From the IMG/VR virus record IMGVR_UViG_3300031974_001518, positions 1 through 52,081 of that record: a stretch of 52,081 nt of DNA; one strand, 5' to 3'. The notes beneath the pieces were generated by a model. That model made no database searches. It saw only the letters and a program-made list of their open reading frames with translations, and was not told where the DNA came from. This document shows positions 38,464 through 46,434 of the stretch, piece after piece (the stretch's first letter is position 1; each line of letters begins with the position of its first letter). The position numbers and the translations under genes are program-made. This stretch comes from a virus.

Positions 38464-40435
38464 CTACGGTAGCGGCTACAACATCTACTCCTCGATTCGG
38501 AACAAGATCCGGTCGAAGAAGGCGTACAAGAAGTATTACGGTGAGATGTCCGCTCTCTACGGTGAGCAACAGGCGGCGGAGCAGGCCGAGGCTGGAATGG
38601 GGGAAGACCCTACTCCGGGTCCTATCAGTAGGTCTACGCTCGGTGACGAAATACCCGGACAGGGTGCTGTTTCTGGAGCAGGTCCAGCAGGACCGGGACT
38701 CCCCGGACAGTTTTCGAGTATGATCGGAGGGACGTTTGCCAGTGGCCCCGGTGGCGCGATGCAAATATCGGCCGACCAGATTGGAAACATAAGTAGTAGT
38801 GCAGAGCAAATGACGTCGGGCGAGTACGCTATTTCTCAGGCGACCCCCTACGGTATTGGCGCGGATATCGCCAAAGCAACAGGTTTTGAAACTGCCGGTA
38901 TACTCGCTGAGAACCTCGTCTCTTTAATGGACGTTTCTCCCTTCGGTATGATCAGCGGCTTCATGGCTGGTACAACAGTTAAGGGACCCTACGGAAAAGA
39001 CATGGCAGTACCGGGCGGAATCCTCGGTGCCGTTGCCGAAATGAACATCAAGAACCAGTTCGAGGTTGCGGAAAAAATCAAGGCCGGCGAACTCGGCTAC
39101 CACCAGATGCGGGTCAACGGGTCACTGGTTTCCATTGTTCCCCAAACACTATTCGGCAAGCAACTCGGGTACGCTGTTCTCGGTACGTACAATGGAACAA
39201 GTCAGCAAGCGATCAACCAATATGCTTCGATGCAAGGGCTCGACCCCCGCACCGTAGATCTCGGGGCGAGTTCCGGACGAGTGGAGGGGCAACCCCTCGA
39301 TGGTTTTATTCAAGGGGTTGGCGGATTTACGAATGACGGAATGTTTGCGTCCCCCCTTACGGGTGAAGTGACGAGTGTTGCGGACTTTGATATGGGGGGA
39401 ATCCGCTCCCAAGTCGGTCTCGTGAATTCAGTATACGGTCCCGAGAAAGCAATGAACGTCGTGAATGGTCTTACGGGGTTGAGCGACAGCACTCGGGGAA
39501 GCCTTGCGGAGGGTATCGCGAGCGGTTCGTTGACTGCAAACCAAGTCGTTGACAATGATGGTAATGTAGTCGGCTTCTCTACAATGACTGGTAATGTTGT
39601 CCGCTCTGCGGATGGTATCGTGACCAGTGCGGGAGGTCGCCCTGTTACATCAGGCACAGGCATTATTAGTATTGAACAGGTGGAGAGAGCACAGGAACAG
39701 GCAGAGGCGGATGCATCGGGTAGTGGCTTAGGAATGGGAGTCGGTAGATTGCCCGGATACTCAACAATTTCTGGAAGAACTGGCATGACCACAACGGGTG
39801 CCGGGGAAGGAGCTTCTGTTTCATCCGGTAGAGGTACCGATGCGGCTAACGTGGATTCAGGTAGAGGGGGCATGGGTCCTTCTTCATCAGGCCCGAGTTC
39901 TGCGTCTGCTAGCCCAAGCGACGCTCCGGGTACTCCATTCGCTGAAGGCGGTGTAGTAAATCCTGCTGAGCAAGTCCCTCCCGGCGAAGCACCCATTGCT
40001 ACAGAAGCAGGCTTTGTTAAGACAGAACCCGAGAACGTATCTCCAGCAGAAACTATCGCTGACGATCAAGCGTTAGAGGTTCCGGAAGGTACATTCGTGC
40101 TCAATGCGGCCGCTGTCGAGTTCATGGGATCGGCTGATGTTAAGAAGATGATCTTGGATGCGATGCAAGAGGCTGAGAAGCAAGGTATTGACATCAAGCA
40201 GGATAACGCTAAAATAGCTAAGGAGGACCTTGTATCTTTGGTAGTATCCAAGGGTGAAGTGATTATTCCTCCCCAGCTTGCCGAAATCATCGGTTATGAC
40301 CGCCTAAATAAGATTAACAATCGTGGTAAAGCTGAAGTTCAAAGACGTTCAGACGAAAAGGAGCAGATGAAAGAAGCCGCTCCTACACCCCCAATTTTAG
40401 CAAAATCAGGTGGATTTATCTCCAAGCCCTCCTGA
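38453..40435 (+). CDS. Large Gly/Ser-rich virion protein
   Basis: 660 aa. The N-terminus is basic (IRNKIRSKKAYKKYYG), then a Gly/Pro-rich linker, a structured middle (about 120-330) and a long Gly/Ser/Thr-rich region (about 400-510). The C-terminal part (about 535-625) has a domain seen in marine phage structural proteins: EVPEGTFVLNAAAVEFMGSADVKKMILDA, then VSLVVSKGEVIIPPQLAEIIGYDRLNKIN. Position between portal and scaffold suggests a head or internal protein. The precise role is unknown. Confidence 0.6.
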   Translation: MAVNYGSGYNIYSSIRNKIRSKKAYKKYYGEMSALYGEQQAAEQAEAGMGEDPTPGPISRSTLGDEIPGQGAVSGAGPAGPGLPGQFSSMIGGTFASGPGGAMQISADQIGNISSSAEQMTSGEYAISQATPYGIGADIAKATGFETAGILAENLVSLMDVSPFGMISGFMAGTTVKGPYGKDMAVPGGILGAVAEMNIKNQFEVAEKIKAGELGYHQMRVNGSLVSIVPQTLFGKQLGYAVLGTYNGTSQQAINQYASMQGLDPRTVDLGASSGRVEGQPLDGFIQGVGGFTNDGMFASPLTGEVTSVADFDMGGIRSQVGLVNSVYGPEKAMNVVNGLTGLSDSTRGSLAEGIASGSLTANQVVDNDGNVVGFSTMTGNVVRSADGIVTSAGGRPVTSGTGIISIEQVERAQEQAEADASGSGLGMGVGRLPGYSTISGRTGMTTTGAGEGASVSSGRGTDAANVDSGRGGMGPSSSGPSSASASPSDAPGTPFAEGGVVNPAEQVPPGEAPIATEAGFVKTEPENVSPAETIADDQALEVPEGTFVLNAAAVEFMGSADVKKMILDAMQEAEKQGIDIKQDNAKIAKEDLVSLVVSKGEVIIPPQLAEIIGYDRLNKINNRGKAEVQRRSDEKEQMKEAAPTPPILAKSGGFISKPS

Positions 40436-40448
40436 GATACATATTCCG

Positions 40449-40514
40449 CGGCTACCCTGCAATCCCGCAGGCCCCGCTAATACGACTACGGCTACCCTCA
40501 GCCATGAGGCCCCG
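40449..40514 (+). repeat. Tandem hairpin repeat before the scaffold gene
   Basis: Two units (40449-40476 and 40489-40514) share CGGCTACCCT at the start and AGGCCCCG at the end. Each has a 5-bp stem: CCTGC/GCAGG in the first and CCTCA/TGAGG in the second. The middle bases differ but pairing is kept, which points to selection for RNA or DNA structure. Confidence 0.75.
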
Positions 40515-40531
40515 TGAGATAGGAGAATAAA

Positions 40532-41419
40532 ATGGCAAAACCAAAAGGGCATCGCGCCAATAAAGCAAATGATAGCTTCGGTACAATCAACGACAACAAC
40601 CTATATCGTGGAAAGTATCGTGAAGAAGTCTATCAGGATGAAGACGAAGTAGCAACAGTTGAGGACCCCTCTCAAGAAGAGGCCACTCCCGAGACACAAG
40701 AAGATGTTAGCTTCGCAAAGCCCAGAGAAGAGTCAGATACTGACTATAAGAAGCGTTACGACGACTTAAAGCGTCACTACGATTCTAAACTTGAAGAGTG
40801 GAAAAAGGAACGCGAGGAAATCTCGAGTGCTCAACAAGTTGGCCGTGAACAAGGATTGAGTAATGCACAGCTTCCGAAGACTCCCGAGGAGTTGGACGAG
40901 TTCAAGCAGAAATATCCGGATGTCTACGCCATCGTTGAAACCGTATCTTCTCTCCAAGCGGAGAACAAAGTAAAGACACTAAAAGAAGAAGTCGAAACAC
41001 TCAAGGGTCGTGAGAAAGACCTGAAAGTGCAGGGAGCGTACAAAGAGTTGCTCAGTGCACATCCAGACTTTCCTCAGATCAAAGCGGATGAGAAGTTTTT
41101 GATGTGGTTGGATGAACAACCTCAGTCCATCGCAGATGGAATCTACAAGAACAACACAGACGCTAAATGGGCAATCCGCGTCCTCGATCTGTACAAAGCA
41201 GATAGTGGAATTGGCAAAAAGACTAAAAAGTCTCGAGATGTCGACCCAGCCGCAGTAGTCACAAGAACGGCTACGAAAGATGTGACTGGAGAAGCTCAGA
41301 CAGATAAGAAAATCTGGAAGGCTTCAGAAATTGGCCGACTCAAGCCGTGGGAATTCGAGAAGATTGAAAAAGAAATCGATGCCGCACGTGCAGAAGGCCG
41401 AATCGACTATTCACAATAA
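40532..41419 (+). CDS. Scaffolding/capsid assembly protein
   Basis: 295 aa, acidic N-terminus, a long charged coiled coil (residues about 70-175, DLKRHYDSKLEEWKKEREEI and LKEEVETLKGREKDLK), and a C-terminal basic/helical end (LKPWEFEKIEKEIDAARAEGRI) of the type that binds capsid protein. Directly before the major capsid gene, as expected for a scaffold that shapes the procapsid and is then removed. AGGAG lies 7 bases before the ATG. The product is likely made in quantity. Confidence 0.85.
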   Translation: MAKPKGHRANKANDSFGTINDNNLYRGKYREEVYQDEDEVATVEDPSQEEATPETQEDVSFAKPREESDTDYKKRYDDLKRHYDSKLEEWKKEREEISSAQQVGREQGLSNAQLPKTPEELDEFKQKYPDVYAIVETVSSLQAENKVKTLKEEVETLKGREKDLKVQGAYKELLSAHPDFPQIKADEKFLMWLDEQPQSIADGIYKNNTDAKWAIRVLDLYKADSGIGKKTKKSRDVDPAAVVTRTATKDVTGEAQTDKKIWKASEIGRLKPWEFEKIEKEIDAARAEGRIDYSQ

Positions 41420-41455
41420 CACTAACCTAACTATCTCATAAGGAAGGGTAATAAC

Positions 41456-42394
41456 ATGGCTTTTGATAGCGCATCAGGTTATAACAACCTGCCTTCAGGT
41501 AACTTTACTCCTGAGATCTTTTCTCAGAAAGTCCTGAAGTTTTTCCGTCGTGCCTCTGTTGTAGAGGATATCACAAACACTGATTATGCTGGTGAAATCG
41601 AAAACTTCGGTGACACAGTACGCATCATCAAAGAACCTACAATCACTGTATCTTCTTACTCACGTGGTGCTGTGGTAAATCCACAAGACCTCGCTGACGA
41701 CCAGATCACAATGGTTGTTGACCAAGCGAATGCTTTCGCGTTCAAGATCGACGACATCGAAGAGCGTCAGTCACACGTTAACTTTGAAGCGTTGGCTACA
41801 TCTTCAGGTGCGTTCTCTCTGAAGCGTAAGTACGATGCAAACGTCCTCCAAGCGATGGCTGACGGTGCAGGCAACACAGGTACCACTTTCGGTACAGCGG
41901 CCGCTCCTATCGACATCACTGGTACAGGCAACGAAGACGCTGGTGTTAACTTGATGTTAGCAATGGCACGTGCAATGGACGACGAGTCGATCCCTGAAGA
42001 AAACCGTTTCTTCGTAGCACCTCCTATCTTCTGGGAGAACCTGTTCAAGGCGGGATCTAAGTTTGCAGAAGTACAGGTAACTGGCGACGCAACTTCACCT
42101 CTCCGTAACGGTCTCGTTATGCAGGGCAACATTGCTGGCATGAACTGCTACAAGACAACTGCACTGAACAACTCTGGCACAGACGTCGTGACAATCACTT
42201 CACAGGATACTACAAATGACTTCGTAGTTATCGCTGGTCACATGTCTTCTACGGCGACTGCATCGCACATCGCTAAGACAGAAGTTGTCCGTTCAACAGA
42301 AACATTCAGCGACATTGTTCGTGGTCTTCACGTATTCGGCCGTAAGGTCTTGCGTCCAGAAGCCCTCGTACAGGGTGTCGTTAAGACTGACTAA
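41456..42394 (+). CDS. Major capsid protein
   Basis: 312 aa, the size of HK97-fold capsids of marine podoviruses. Features: an N-terminal arm, FTPEIFSQKVLKFFRRASVVEDITNTDYAG, a P-domain-like helix with MVVDQANAFAFKIDDIEERQS, and YDANVLQAMADGAGN. The fold is inferred from size and position. Strong ribosome site (AAGGAAGG) and highly regular codon use (for instance frequent GGT, GCT, TCT) fit high expression. It follows scaffold by 36 bases. Confidence 0.88.
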   Translation: MAFDSASGYNNLPSGNFTPEIFSQKVLKFFRRASVVEDITNTDYAGEIENFGDTVRIIKEPTITVSSYSRGAVVNPQDLADDQITMVVDQANAFAFKIDDIEERQSHVNFEALATSSGAFSLKRKYDANVLQAMADGAGNTGTTFGTAAAPIDITGTGNEDAGVNLMLAMARAMDDESIPEENRFFVAPPIFWENLFKAGSKFAEVQVTGDATSPLRNGLVMQGNIAGMNCYKTTALNNSGTDVVTITSQDTTNDFVVIAGHMSSTATASHIAKTEVVRSTETFSDIVRGLHVFGRKVLRPEALVQGVVKTD

Positions 42395-42409
42395 GGGAGA
42401 CTTTGAATA

Positions 42410-42835
42410 ATGGCAACTTATCAATCATCTGCTGTTACCGGGCAGGCAACTAACATTCCTGCTGGTGGCGGTGCACACGTAGCTAAAGTCGTTCTTGACT
42501 TCTCTACAACTAACTTGGGCACTTCTGAGTCTATCGACGTTTTGGAAGTTCCTGCGGATACTGCTGTAGTTGGAGCTTGGTTAGAAGTTCTTACTGCGGG
42601 CGCAGGCGACCTTGACTTGGGTGACGACACAGACCCTAACCGCTACGTAGCGGCCTACGACGGTTCTGGCGCGGGTGTTGCACCTGCCGCTGGTACTGCT
42701 GGAGGTTTCCTCTACAATGCTGACGATCACATCGTGGTAACTAATGGCGCAACTGACGCTTTCACTGGAAAGATTAAAGTTGTAGTTGTTATGACACCAA
42801 TCGGTGGCGATCCTACTGCGGCGACATTCGCCTAA
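42410..42835 (+). CDS. Head decoration/fibre-type protein
   Basis: 141 aa, all-beta, Ala/Gly/Thr/Val-rich and acidic (TSESIDVLEVPADTAVVGAWLEVLTAGAGDLDLGDD). No Cys, low Lys. It follows the capsid gene by 15 bases with similar codon use, so it is probably abundant and could decorate the capsid. No specific family is recognised. Confidence 0.55.
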   Translation: MATYQSSAVTGQATNIPAGGGAHVAKVVLDFSTTNLGTSESIDVLEVPADTAVVGAWLEVLTAGAGDLDLGDDTDPNRYVAAYDGSGAGVAPAAGTAGGFLYNADDHIVVTNGATDAFTGKIKVVVVMTPIGGDPTAATFA

Positions 42836-42844
42836 GTATGAGTT

Positions 42845-42867
42845 GGGGCCTTCGGGCCCCTTCTTTA
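42845..42867 (+). terminator. Terminator after the head genes
   Basis: GGGGCC-TTCG-GGCCCC, a 6-bp GC stem with the very stable UUCG tetraloop, followed by TTCTTTA. It ends the head operon and is followed 20 bases later by a new promoter. Confidence 0.82.
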
Positions 42868-42887
42868 CGTCAGCATCTCACGGGGTG

Positions 42888-42916
42888 TTGACATAAAGAA
42901 ATTTAGACTATAGACT
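42888..42916 (+). promoter_or_regulatory. Sigma70-like promoter for the lysis/tail operon
   Basis: TTGACA, 17-base spacer, TAGACT (4 of 6). The predicted start site falls at the first base or two of the shared 23-base leader element (42922-42944). Confidence 0.65.
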
Positions 42917-42921
42917 CAAGA

Positions 42922-42944
42922 CAACACCCGCCGGGGGTACATCC
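42922..42944 (+). repeat. Leader hairpin element, copy B
   Basis: Matches 27301-27323 at 21 of 23 positions. Ends 2 bases before the ATG at 42947, so its G-run may also serve as the ribosome site. It can pair as a short hairpin across GCC. Confidence 0.8.
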
Positions 42945-42946
42945 AC

Positions 42947-43180
42947 ATGGAATCAAAAGGGTATACCGAACGATTTGCGGAAGCTAGACAGTTAGCCGCA
43001 AAGGGCGGTAAGAAGACTAAGAAGAAAAAGAGTAACAAGATCTGCCCCGAAGGTATTGCGTGGGCAAAGCGCACTTTTGACACCTACCCCTCAGCGTATG
43101 CAAACCTAGCCGCATCCAAGTATTGCAAAGATCCTAACTACGCAAAGAAAGCCAAGGGCGGGAAACGTAAGGGTAAGTAA
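42947..43180 (+). CDS. Conserved small basic protein (CPEGIAWAKR motif)
   Basis: 77 aa, very basic (Lys/Arg at both ends). The core ICPEGIAWAKRTFDTYPSAYANLAASKYCKDPNY is a pattern frequent in marine phages. Two Cys flank it and could bind a metal. The function is unknown; a nucleic-acid-binding role fits the charge. The stop and next start overlap by 1 base (TAATG). Confidence 0.75.
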   Translation: MESKGYTERFAEARQLAAKGGKKTKKKKSNKICPEGIAWAKRTFDTYPSAYANLAASKYCKDPNYAKKAKGGKRKGK

Positions 43181-43470
43181 TGGGCGAGCTAGCTAAGTGG
43201 GTCAAAGACGATTGGGTACGCATCGATAGCGAAGGAAACATCGCTGGTCCGTGTGGAACATCCAAAGACAAGAAAAACCCAGACCGTTGTCTACCCCGTG
43301 CAAAGGCAGAGTCCTTGACCAAAGCAGAGCGCAAGGCTACTGCGGCTCGTAAGAAACGAGAAGGCGCGAAGGGTAAGACGGTTGTCGCAAACACCGACAA
43401 AGCAAAGGTGAGACAGAAAGCGGCAAAGGGTGGTTACACAGAAAGATGGAGTAAATCACGTGGCGGTTGA
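43180..43470 (+). CDS. DUF5872-like small basic protein
   Basis: 96 aa, basic. The pattern WVKDDWVRIDSEGNIAGPCGTSKDKKNPDRCLPRAKA and an Arg/Lys/Ala-rich C-terminus match a small family often found in marine phages and algal viruses. It forms a conserved trio with the genes on both sides. Unknown function. Confidence 0.75.
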   Translation: MGELAKWVKDDWVRIDSEGNIAGPCGTSKDKKNPDRCLPRAKAESLTKAERKATAARKKREGAKGKTVVANTDKAKVRQKAAKGGYTERWSKSRGG

Positions 43471-43708
43471 ATATCGTGGTGAGAAGTTCTCCGGGTACAA
43501 CAAACCGAAGAGAACTCCCAATGGTCCGAAAAAGTTTGCAGTATTAGCGAAGGTAGGCGACAAGGTTCGCCTTATTCGTTTCGGGGACCCCAATATGACG
43601 ATCAAGAAGTCTGACCCAGAACGTCGTAAGTCATTCCGTGCAAGACACAAGTGTGATACCGCAAAAGATAAACTGACCGCAAGATACTGGTCGTGTAAAA
43701 ACTGGTGA
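43460..43708 (+). CDS. DUF5754-like small basic protein
   Basis: 82 aa from a GTG at 43460 (GGAG 8 bases upstream); an ATG at 43430 would reach into the previous gene without a ribosome site. Pattern: GYNKPKRTPNGPKKFAVLAK, then VRLIRFGDPN, then SFRARHKCDTAKDKLTARYWSCKNW. It is a common phage family of unknown function with conserved Cys near the C-terminus. Overlaps the gene upstream by 11 bases. Confidence 0.75.
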   Translation: MAVEYRGEKFSGYNKPKRTPNGPKKFAVLAKVGDKVRLIRFGDPNMTIKKSDPERRKSFRARHKCDTAKDKLTARYWSCKNW

Positions 43709-43712
43709 TCCA

Positions 43713-44138
43713 ATGGACTACAATACCCAAGACTTAATTACACAACTCATTGACCACGAAGGCTTAAAGCTCTTCCCCTACCACTGTACTGCCGACAAGT
43801 TAACCATCGGCGTTGGACGTAACCTCGAGGATCGCGGTATCTCAAACGATGAAGCGGCATATCTTCTCAAGAACGATATCGAAATCGTTGAGCGTGAGCT
43901 ATTGGAGGCACAACCTCTGGTATCTATGCTCGACTCAGTTCGACAACGTGTATTGGTTGATATGGGTTTCAACCTCGGTACTCCGACACTTATGAAGTTC
44001 TCAAACATGTGGGACGCTATCGAAGATGAGGATTGGGAAGAGGCGGCTGATCAAATGCTTGATAGTCGGTGGGCAAAGCAGGTAGGTCGTCGTGCCCATC
44101 GTCTTGCTGATGCAATGCGTACAGGCGAGTGGGTCTAA
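43713..44138 (+). CDS. Endolysin, T4-lysozyme-like (GH24)
   Basis: 141 aa muramidase cutting the N-acetylmuramic acid to N-acetylglucosamine bond of peptidoglycan. Catalytic triad positions of T4 lysozyme (E11, D20, T26) map to Glu16, Cys25 and Thr31 in DHEGLKLFPYHCTADKLTIGVG. The Asp is replaced by Cys, a variant seen in other phage lysozymes of this family that can stay active. No signal peptide or membrane anchor is visible, so it needs a holin for release; the holin candidate is on the far side of the tail genes (2736-3104). RNLEDRG is also typical. Confidence 0.92.
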   Translation: MDYNTQDLITQLIDHEGLKLFPYHCTADKLTIGVGRNLEDRGISNDEAAYLLKNDIEIVERELLEAQPLVSMLDSVRQRVLVDMGFNLGTPTLMKFSNMWDAIEDEDWEEAADQMLDSRWAKQVGRRAHRLADAMRTGEWV

Positions 44139-44525
44139 GTGTCTGTAAGTAATAACGTAACAACGAAAAGCCGTTTCAAGACGGTTAACGTACGTTGTGA
44201 TACTGACGAGGCGGTGGAGACACTCTACACGTGTCCTGCCAACTGCCGTTCCCATATGTCGATGCTACATCTCGTGAACGCTGGGGGTACCGTGACTGTT
44301 GACGTAGAGTTTAATCGATCTGCCGCAAGTCAGGCGGCTCTCGGTGTTGACGCGAGTGTGCACATTCTTGGTGGCAAGAACATGAGTACCGGCGACTACA
44401 TCCAGTTTCTCGGTGCCGTTATGGTAATGGAGCCGGGGGATACTGTCACAGTCACTGCTGATGGTACTACCCCCACTGTCGACGTAATCGCTACCCTCGA
44501 AGAATTTTTTGTAACCCCCGGATAA
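44139..44525 (+). CDS. Putative virion protein (beta-rich)
   Basis: 128 aa starting with GTG directly after the endolysin stop. All-beta appearance (TVNVRCDTDEAVETLYTCP; GTVTVDVEFNRSAA; EPGDTVTVTADGTT). The first half looks like a short tail or head-completion protein of marine podoviruses. No enzymatic residues stand out. Role inferred from position before tail proteins. Confidence 0.55.
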   Translation: MSVSNNVTTKSRFKTVNVRCDTDEAVETLYTCPANCRSHMSMLHLVNAGGTVTVDVEFNRSAASQAALGVDASVHILGGKNMSTGDYIQFLGAVMVMEPGDTVTVTADGTTPTVDVIATLEEFFVTPG

Positions 44526-44543
44526 ATATAACAGAGGTAAATA

Positions 44544-44981
44544 ATGGCAATCACCACTGCAATGTGCACGAGTTTCAAGCAAGAAATTCTTGGCGGTGTA
44601 CACGACCTAGACACAGATTCAATCAAGCTTGCCCTCATCAAGCAGTCCCCTTCTGGGACCTACGGTGCGGCAACAACCAACTACTCAGACGTGACAGGAA
44701 ACTCAGATGAGGCTTCTGGTACAGGGTACAGTTCGGGCGGTAATGTACTTGCCAGTGCGAGCATTACTGCGGATGGTACTACAGCAATTGTAGACTTCGC
44801 AGATACGACCTTCTCGAACGCAACTGTTGCGGCAGACGGGTGTATCATCTACAACGCGGATCAGGGGAACAAGGCCATCGCCGTAATTGATTTCGGTGGC
44901 ACGATCCTATCCTCTGCGGGTGACTTCACCATCACATTCCCAGCGGCGGCTTCGTCTACTGCAATCATCCGGATTGCTTAA
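44544..44981 (+). CDS. Putative virion structural protein
   Basis: 145 aa. N-terminus AITTAMCTSFKQEILGGVHDLDTDSIKLALIKQSPSGTYG is a common start of phage structural proteins of this size, with beta repeats after it. AGAGG lies upstream of the ATG. Function probably tail or neck related; no specific match. Confidence 0.6.
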   Translation: MAITTAMCTSFKQEILGGVHDLDTDSIKLALIKQSPSGTYGAATTNYSDVTGNSDEASGTGYSSGGNVLASASITADGTTAIVDFADTTFSNATVAADGCIIYNADQGNKAIAVIDFGGTILSSAGDFTITFPAAASSTAIIRIA

Positions 44982-44985
44982 CTAG

Positions 44986-45396
44986 ATGGCTTTCTACGAC
45001 GGGGCTGATGCGTTCTACGGGACAGGGACCTACAGTTCTGCCCGATACGGTGTAGTAATACCAAGCCTCACTGTCACGGGCGTTGCAGGTACATCTGCTG
45101 TCGGACGATACTTCCGGGGTGTACAGGGCACAGGTTCCGTAGACTTTGTTGACTCGGCCTTGACGGAGCCTACCGAAGTCACCCCAGCAATGACTGGGGC
45201 TGTCGGTTCCGTAACCTTCATTGCTTCCGTACGTATCACTCTAGCTAGCGCACTCGGTACAGGTCAGATTGCTCGCCCCACAGTGACAGGCGATGAGTTC
45301 AATTTCGAGGCTACAAAAACCCTCTATGATCGTAAGCGACTCATCTATGTGCCAGCACGACCTTCCTCTGCACAGCGAACTATTAAGGTAATATAA
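44986..45396 (+). CDS. Hypothetical structural protein
   Basis: 136 aa, Ala/Thr/Val/Gly-rich and beta-like, ending in KRLIYVPARPSSAQRTIKVI. No known motif. Spacing of 4 bases after the previous stop and 1 base before the next gene places it in the tail operon. Confidence 0.55.
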   Translation: MAFYDGADAFYGTGTYSSARYGVVIPSLTVTGVAGTSAVGRYFRGVQGTGSVDFVDSALTEPTEVTPAMTGAVGSVTFIASVRITLASALGTGQIARPTVTGDEFNFEATKTLYDRKRLIYVPARPSSAQRTIKVI

Positions 45397-45397
45397 G

Positions 45398-45745
45398 ATG
45401 GCATATCAGTGGCCCTTCAAAGACCCCGATGAAACTCTCGACTACAGCATCGACTGGTCACGGTATCTCGACACTGCGACACTGTCTACCGTAGTTTGGT
45501 CCGTCAAGACGCCAGTGTACACCACGGACACAACCTTGGCGGCGGGGGAAGATTTGACGACAGCAACTTCTGGGGCGACTACAGACAGCATCCAGAACGT
45601 ATCCCAAACAAACACGGATACCGTAGCGACAATTAATATCGCTGGGGGCGAAGCTAACCGCGAATACACTTTCACTTGCACGGTAACGGACAGCACTGCT
45701 ACTGTTAGTCAGCGAGTTGTTAAATTAAAGATTAAGGAGCGATAG
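45398..45745 (+). CDS. Ig-like small virion protein
   Basis: 115 aa. YQWPFKDPDETLDYSIDWSRYLD, then SVVW-like (STVVWSVKT) and a C-terminal beta sandwich (REYTFTCTVTDSTATVSQRVVKLKI). The pattern DPDExLDYxIDW is frequent in phage proteins encoded before the tail adaptor. Likely a head-completion or tail-associated Ig-fold protein. Confidence 0.6.
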   Translation: MAYQWPFKDPDETLDYSIDWSRYLDTATLSTVVWSVKTPVYTTDTTLAAGEDLTTATSGATTDSIQNVSQTNTDTVATINIAGGEANREYTFTCTVTDSTATVSQRVVKLKIKER

Positions 45746-45750
45746 TCGAG

Positions 45751-46431
45751 ATGGCGTACAACTACTTAGGTCTCACGAATGATGTCGCTCTACGCTTGAA
45801 TGAGACGCAACTGACGTCTAGCAACTTTGCCACCTCAACAGGTTTTTACGCTTCTATCAAAGAAGCCGTCAACTCATCGATACGTCACGTCAATCAAGCC
45901 CATTTCTTCTGGCCCTACAACCACGCAGACCAGACAGATACCCTCACCGGGGGTGTCTCTCGGTACGCCCTACCGGAAGATGCCAAGTACATCGACTTCG
46001 GTTCTTTCCGAGTTCGTCGAAATACGAGCCTCAATATCGGGGAAGGACGTCGCTTAAACCAACTAACCTATTCCGAGTACCTCAGTACGTATGTCGATCA
46101 GGAGTATGAGACGGATGCAACTAGGGGGGCGGTCCCCCGCAATGTTGTTCGCACACCAGATCAGGAGTATATTATTGTACCGATGCCGAATGCGGCGTAT
46201 GAGATTGACTACGAGTACTATGTAACCCCGGTTGATCTTGAACTTTATGATGATGTACCGACGATACCAGAGCAGTTTAGACACGTGATTGTGGATGGGG
46301 CGATGTACTATGCGTATATGTTCCGGGATAACCTCGAAATGGCAAACTTGTCCCAATCAAAATTCGAGAACGGGATAAAGAACATGAGGACACTCCTCGT
46401 CAACGAAAACGTCTACTTCCGGAGCTTTTAA
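45751..46431 (+). CDS. Tail adaptor/tubular protein A (gp11-like)
   Basis: 226 aa, similar in size to T7 gp11 (196 aa). Pattern: AYNYLGLTNDVALRLNE at the start, a helical middle and a sequence FRHVIVDGAMYYAYMFRDNLEMANL near the end. It is followed 3 bases later by the nozzle protein, the usual gp11-gp12 order. It would sit between portal and nozzle. Confidence 0.75.
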   Translation: MAYNYLGLTNDVALRLNETQLTSSNFATSTGFYASIKEAVNSSIRHVNQAHFFWPYNHADQTDTLTGGVSRYALPEDAKYIDFGSFRVRRNTSLNIGEGRRLNQLTYSEYLSTYVDQEYETDATRGAVPRNVVRTPDQEYIIVPMPNAAYEIDYEYYVTPVDLELYDDVPTIPEQFRHVIVDGAMYYAYMFRDNLEMANLSQSKFENGIKNMRTLLVNENVYFRSF

Positions 46432-46434
46432 CCG

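Noticed and set aside
39310-39996. 228-codon - strand frame
   Set aside because: Pro/Thr/Ser-rich antisense of the Gly/Ser-rich virion protein.
40478-40487. TAATACGACT, the first ten bases of a T7 RNA polymerase promoter
   Set aside because: The rest of the promoter does not match, the bases lie between the tandem hairpins, and no phage RNA polymerase gene is present.
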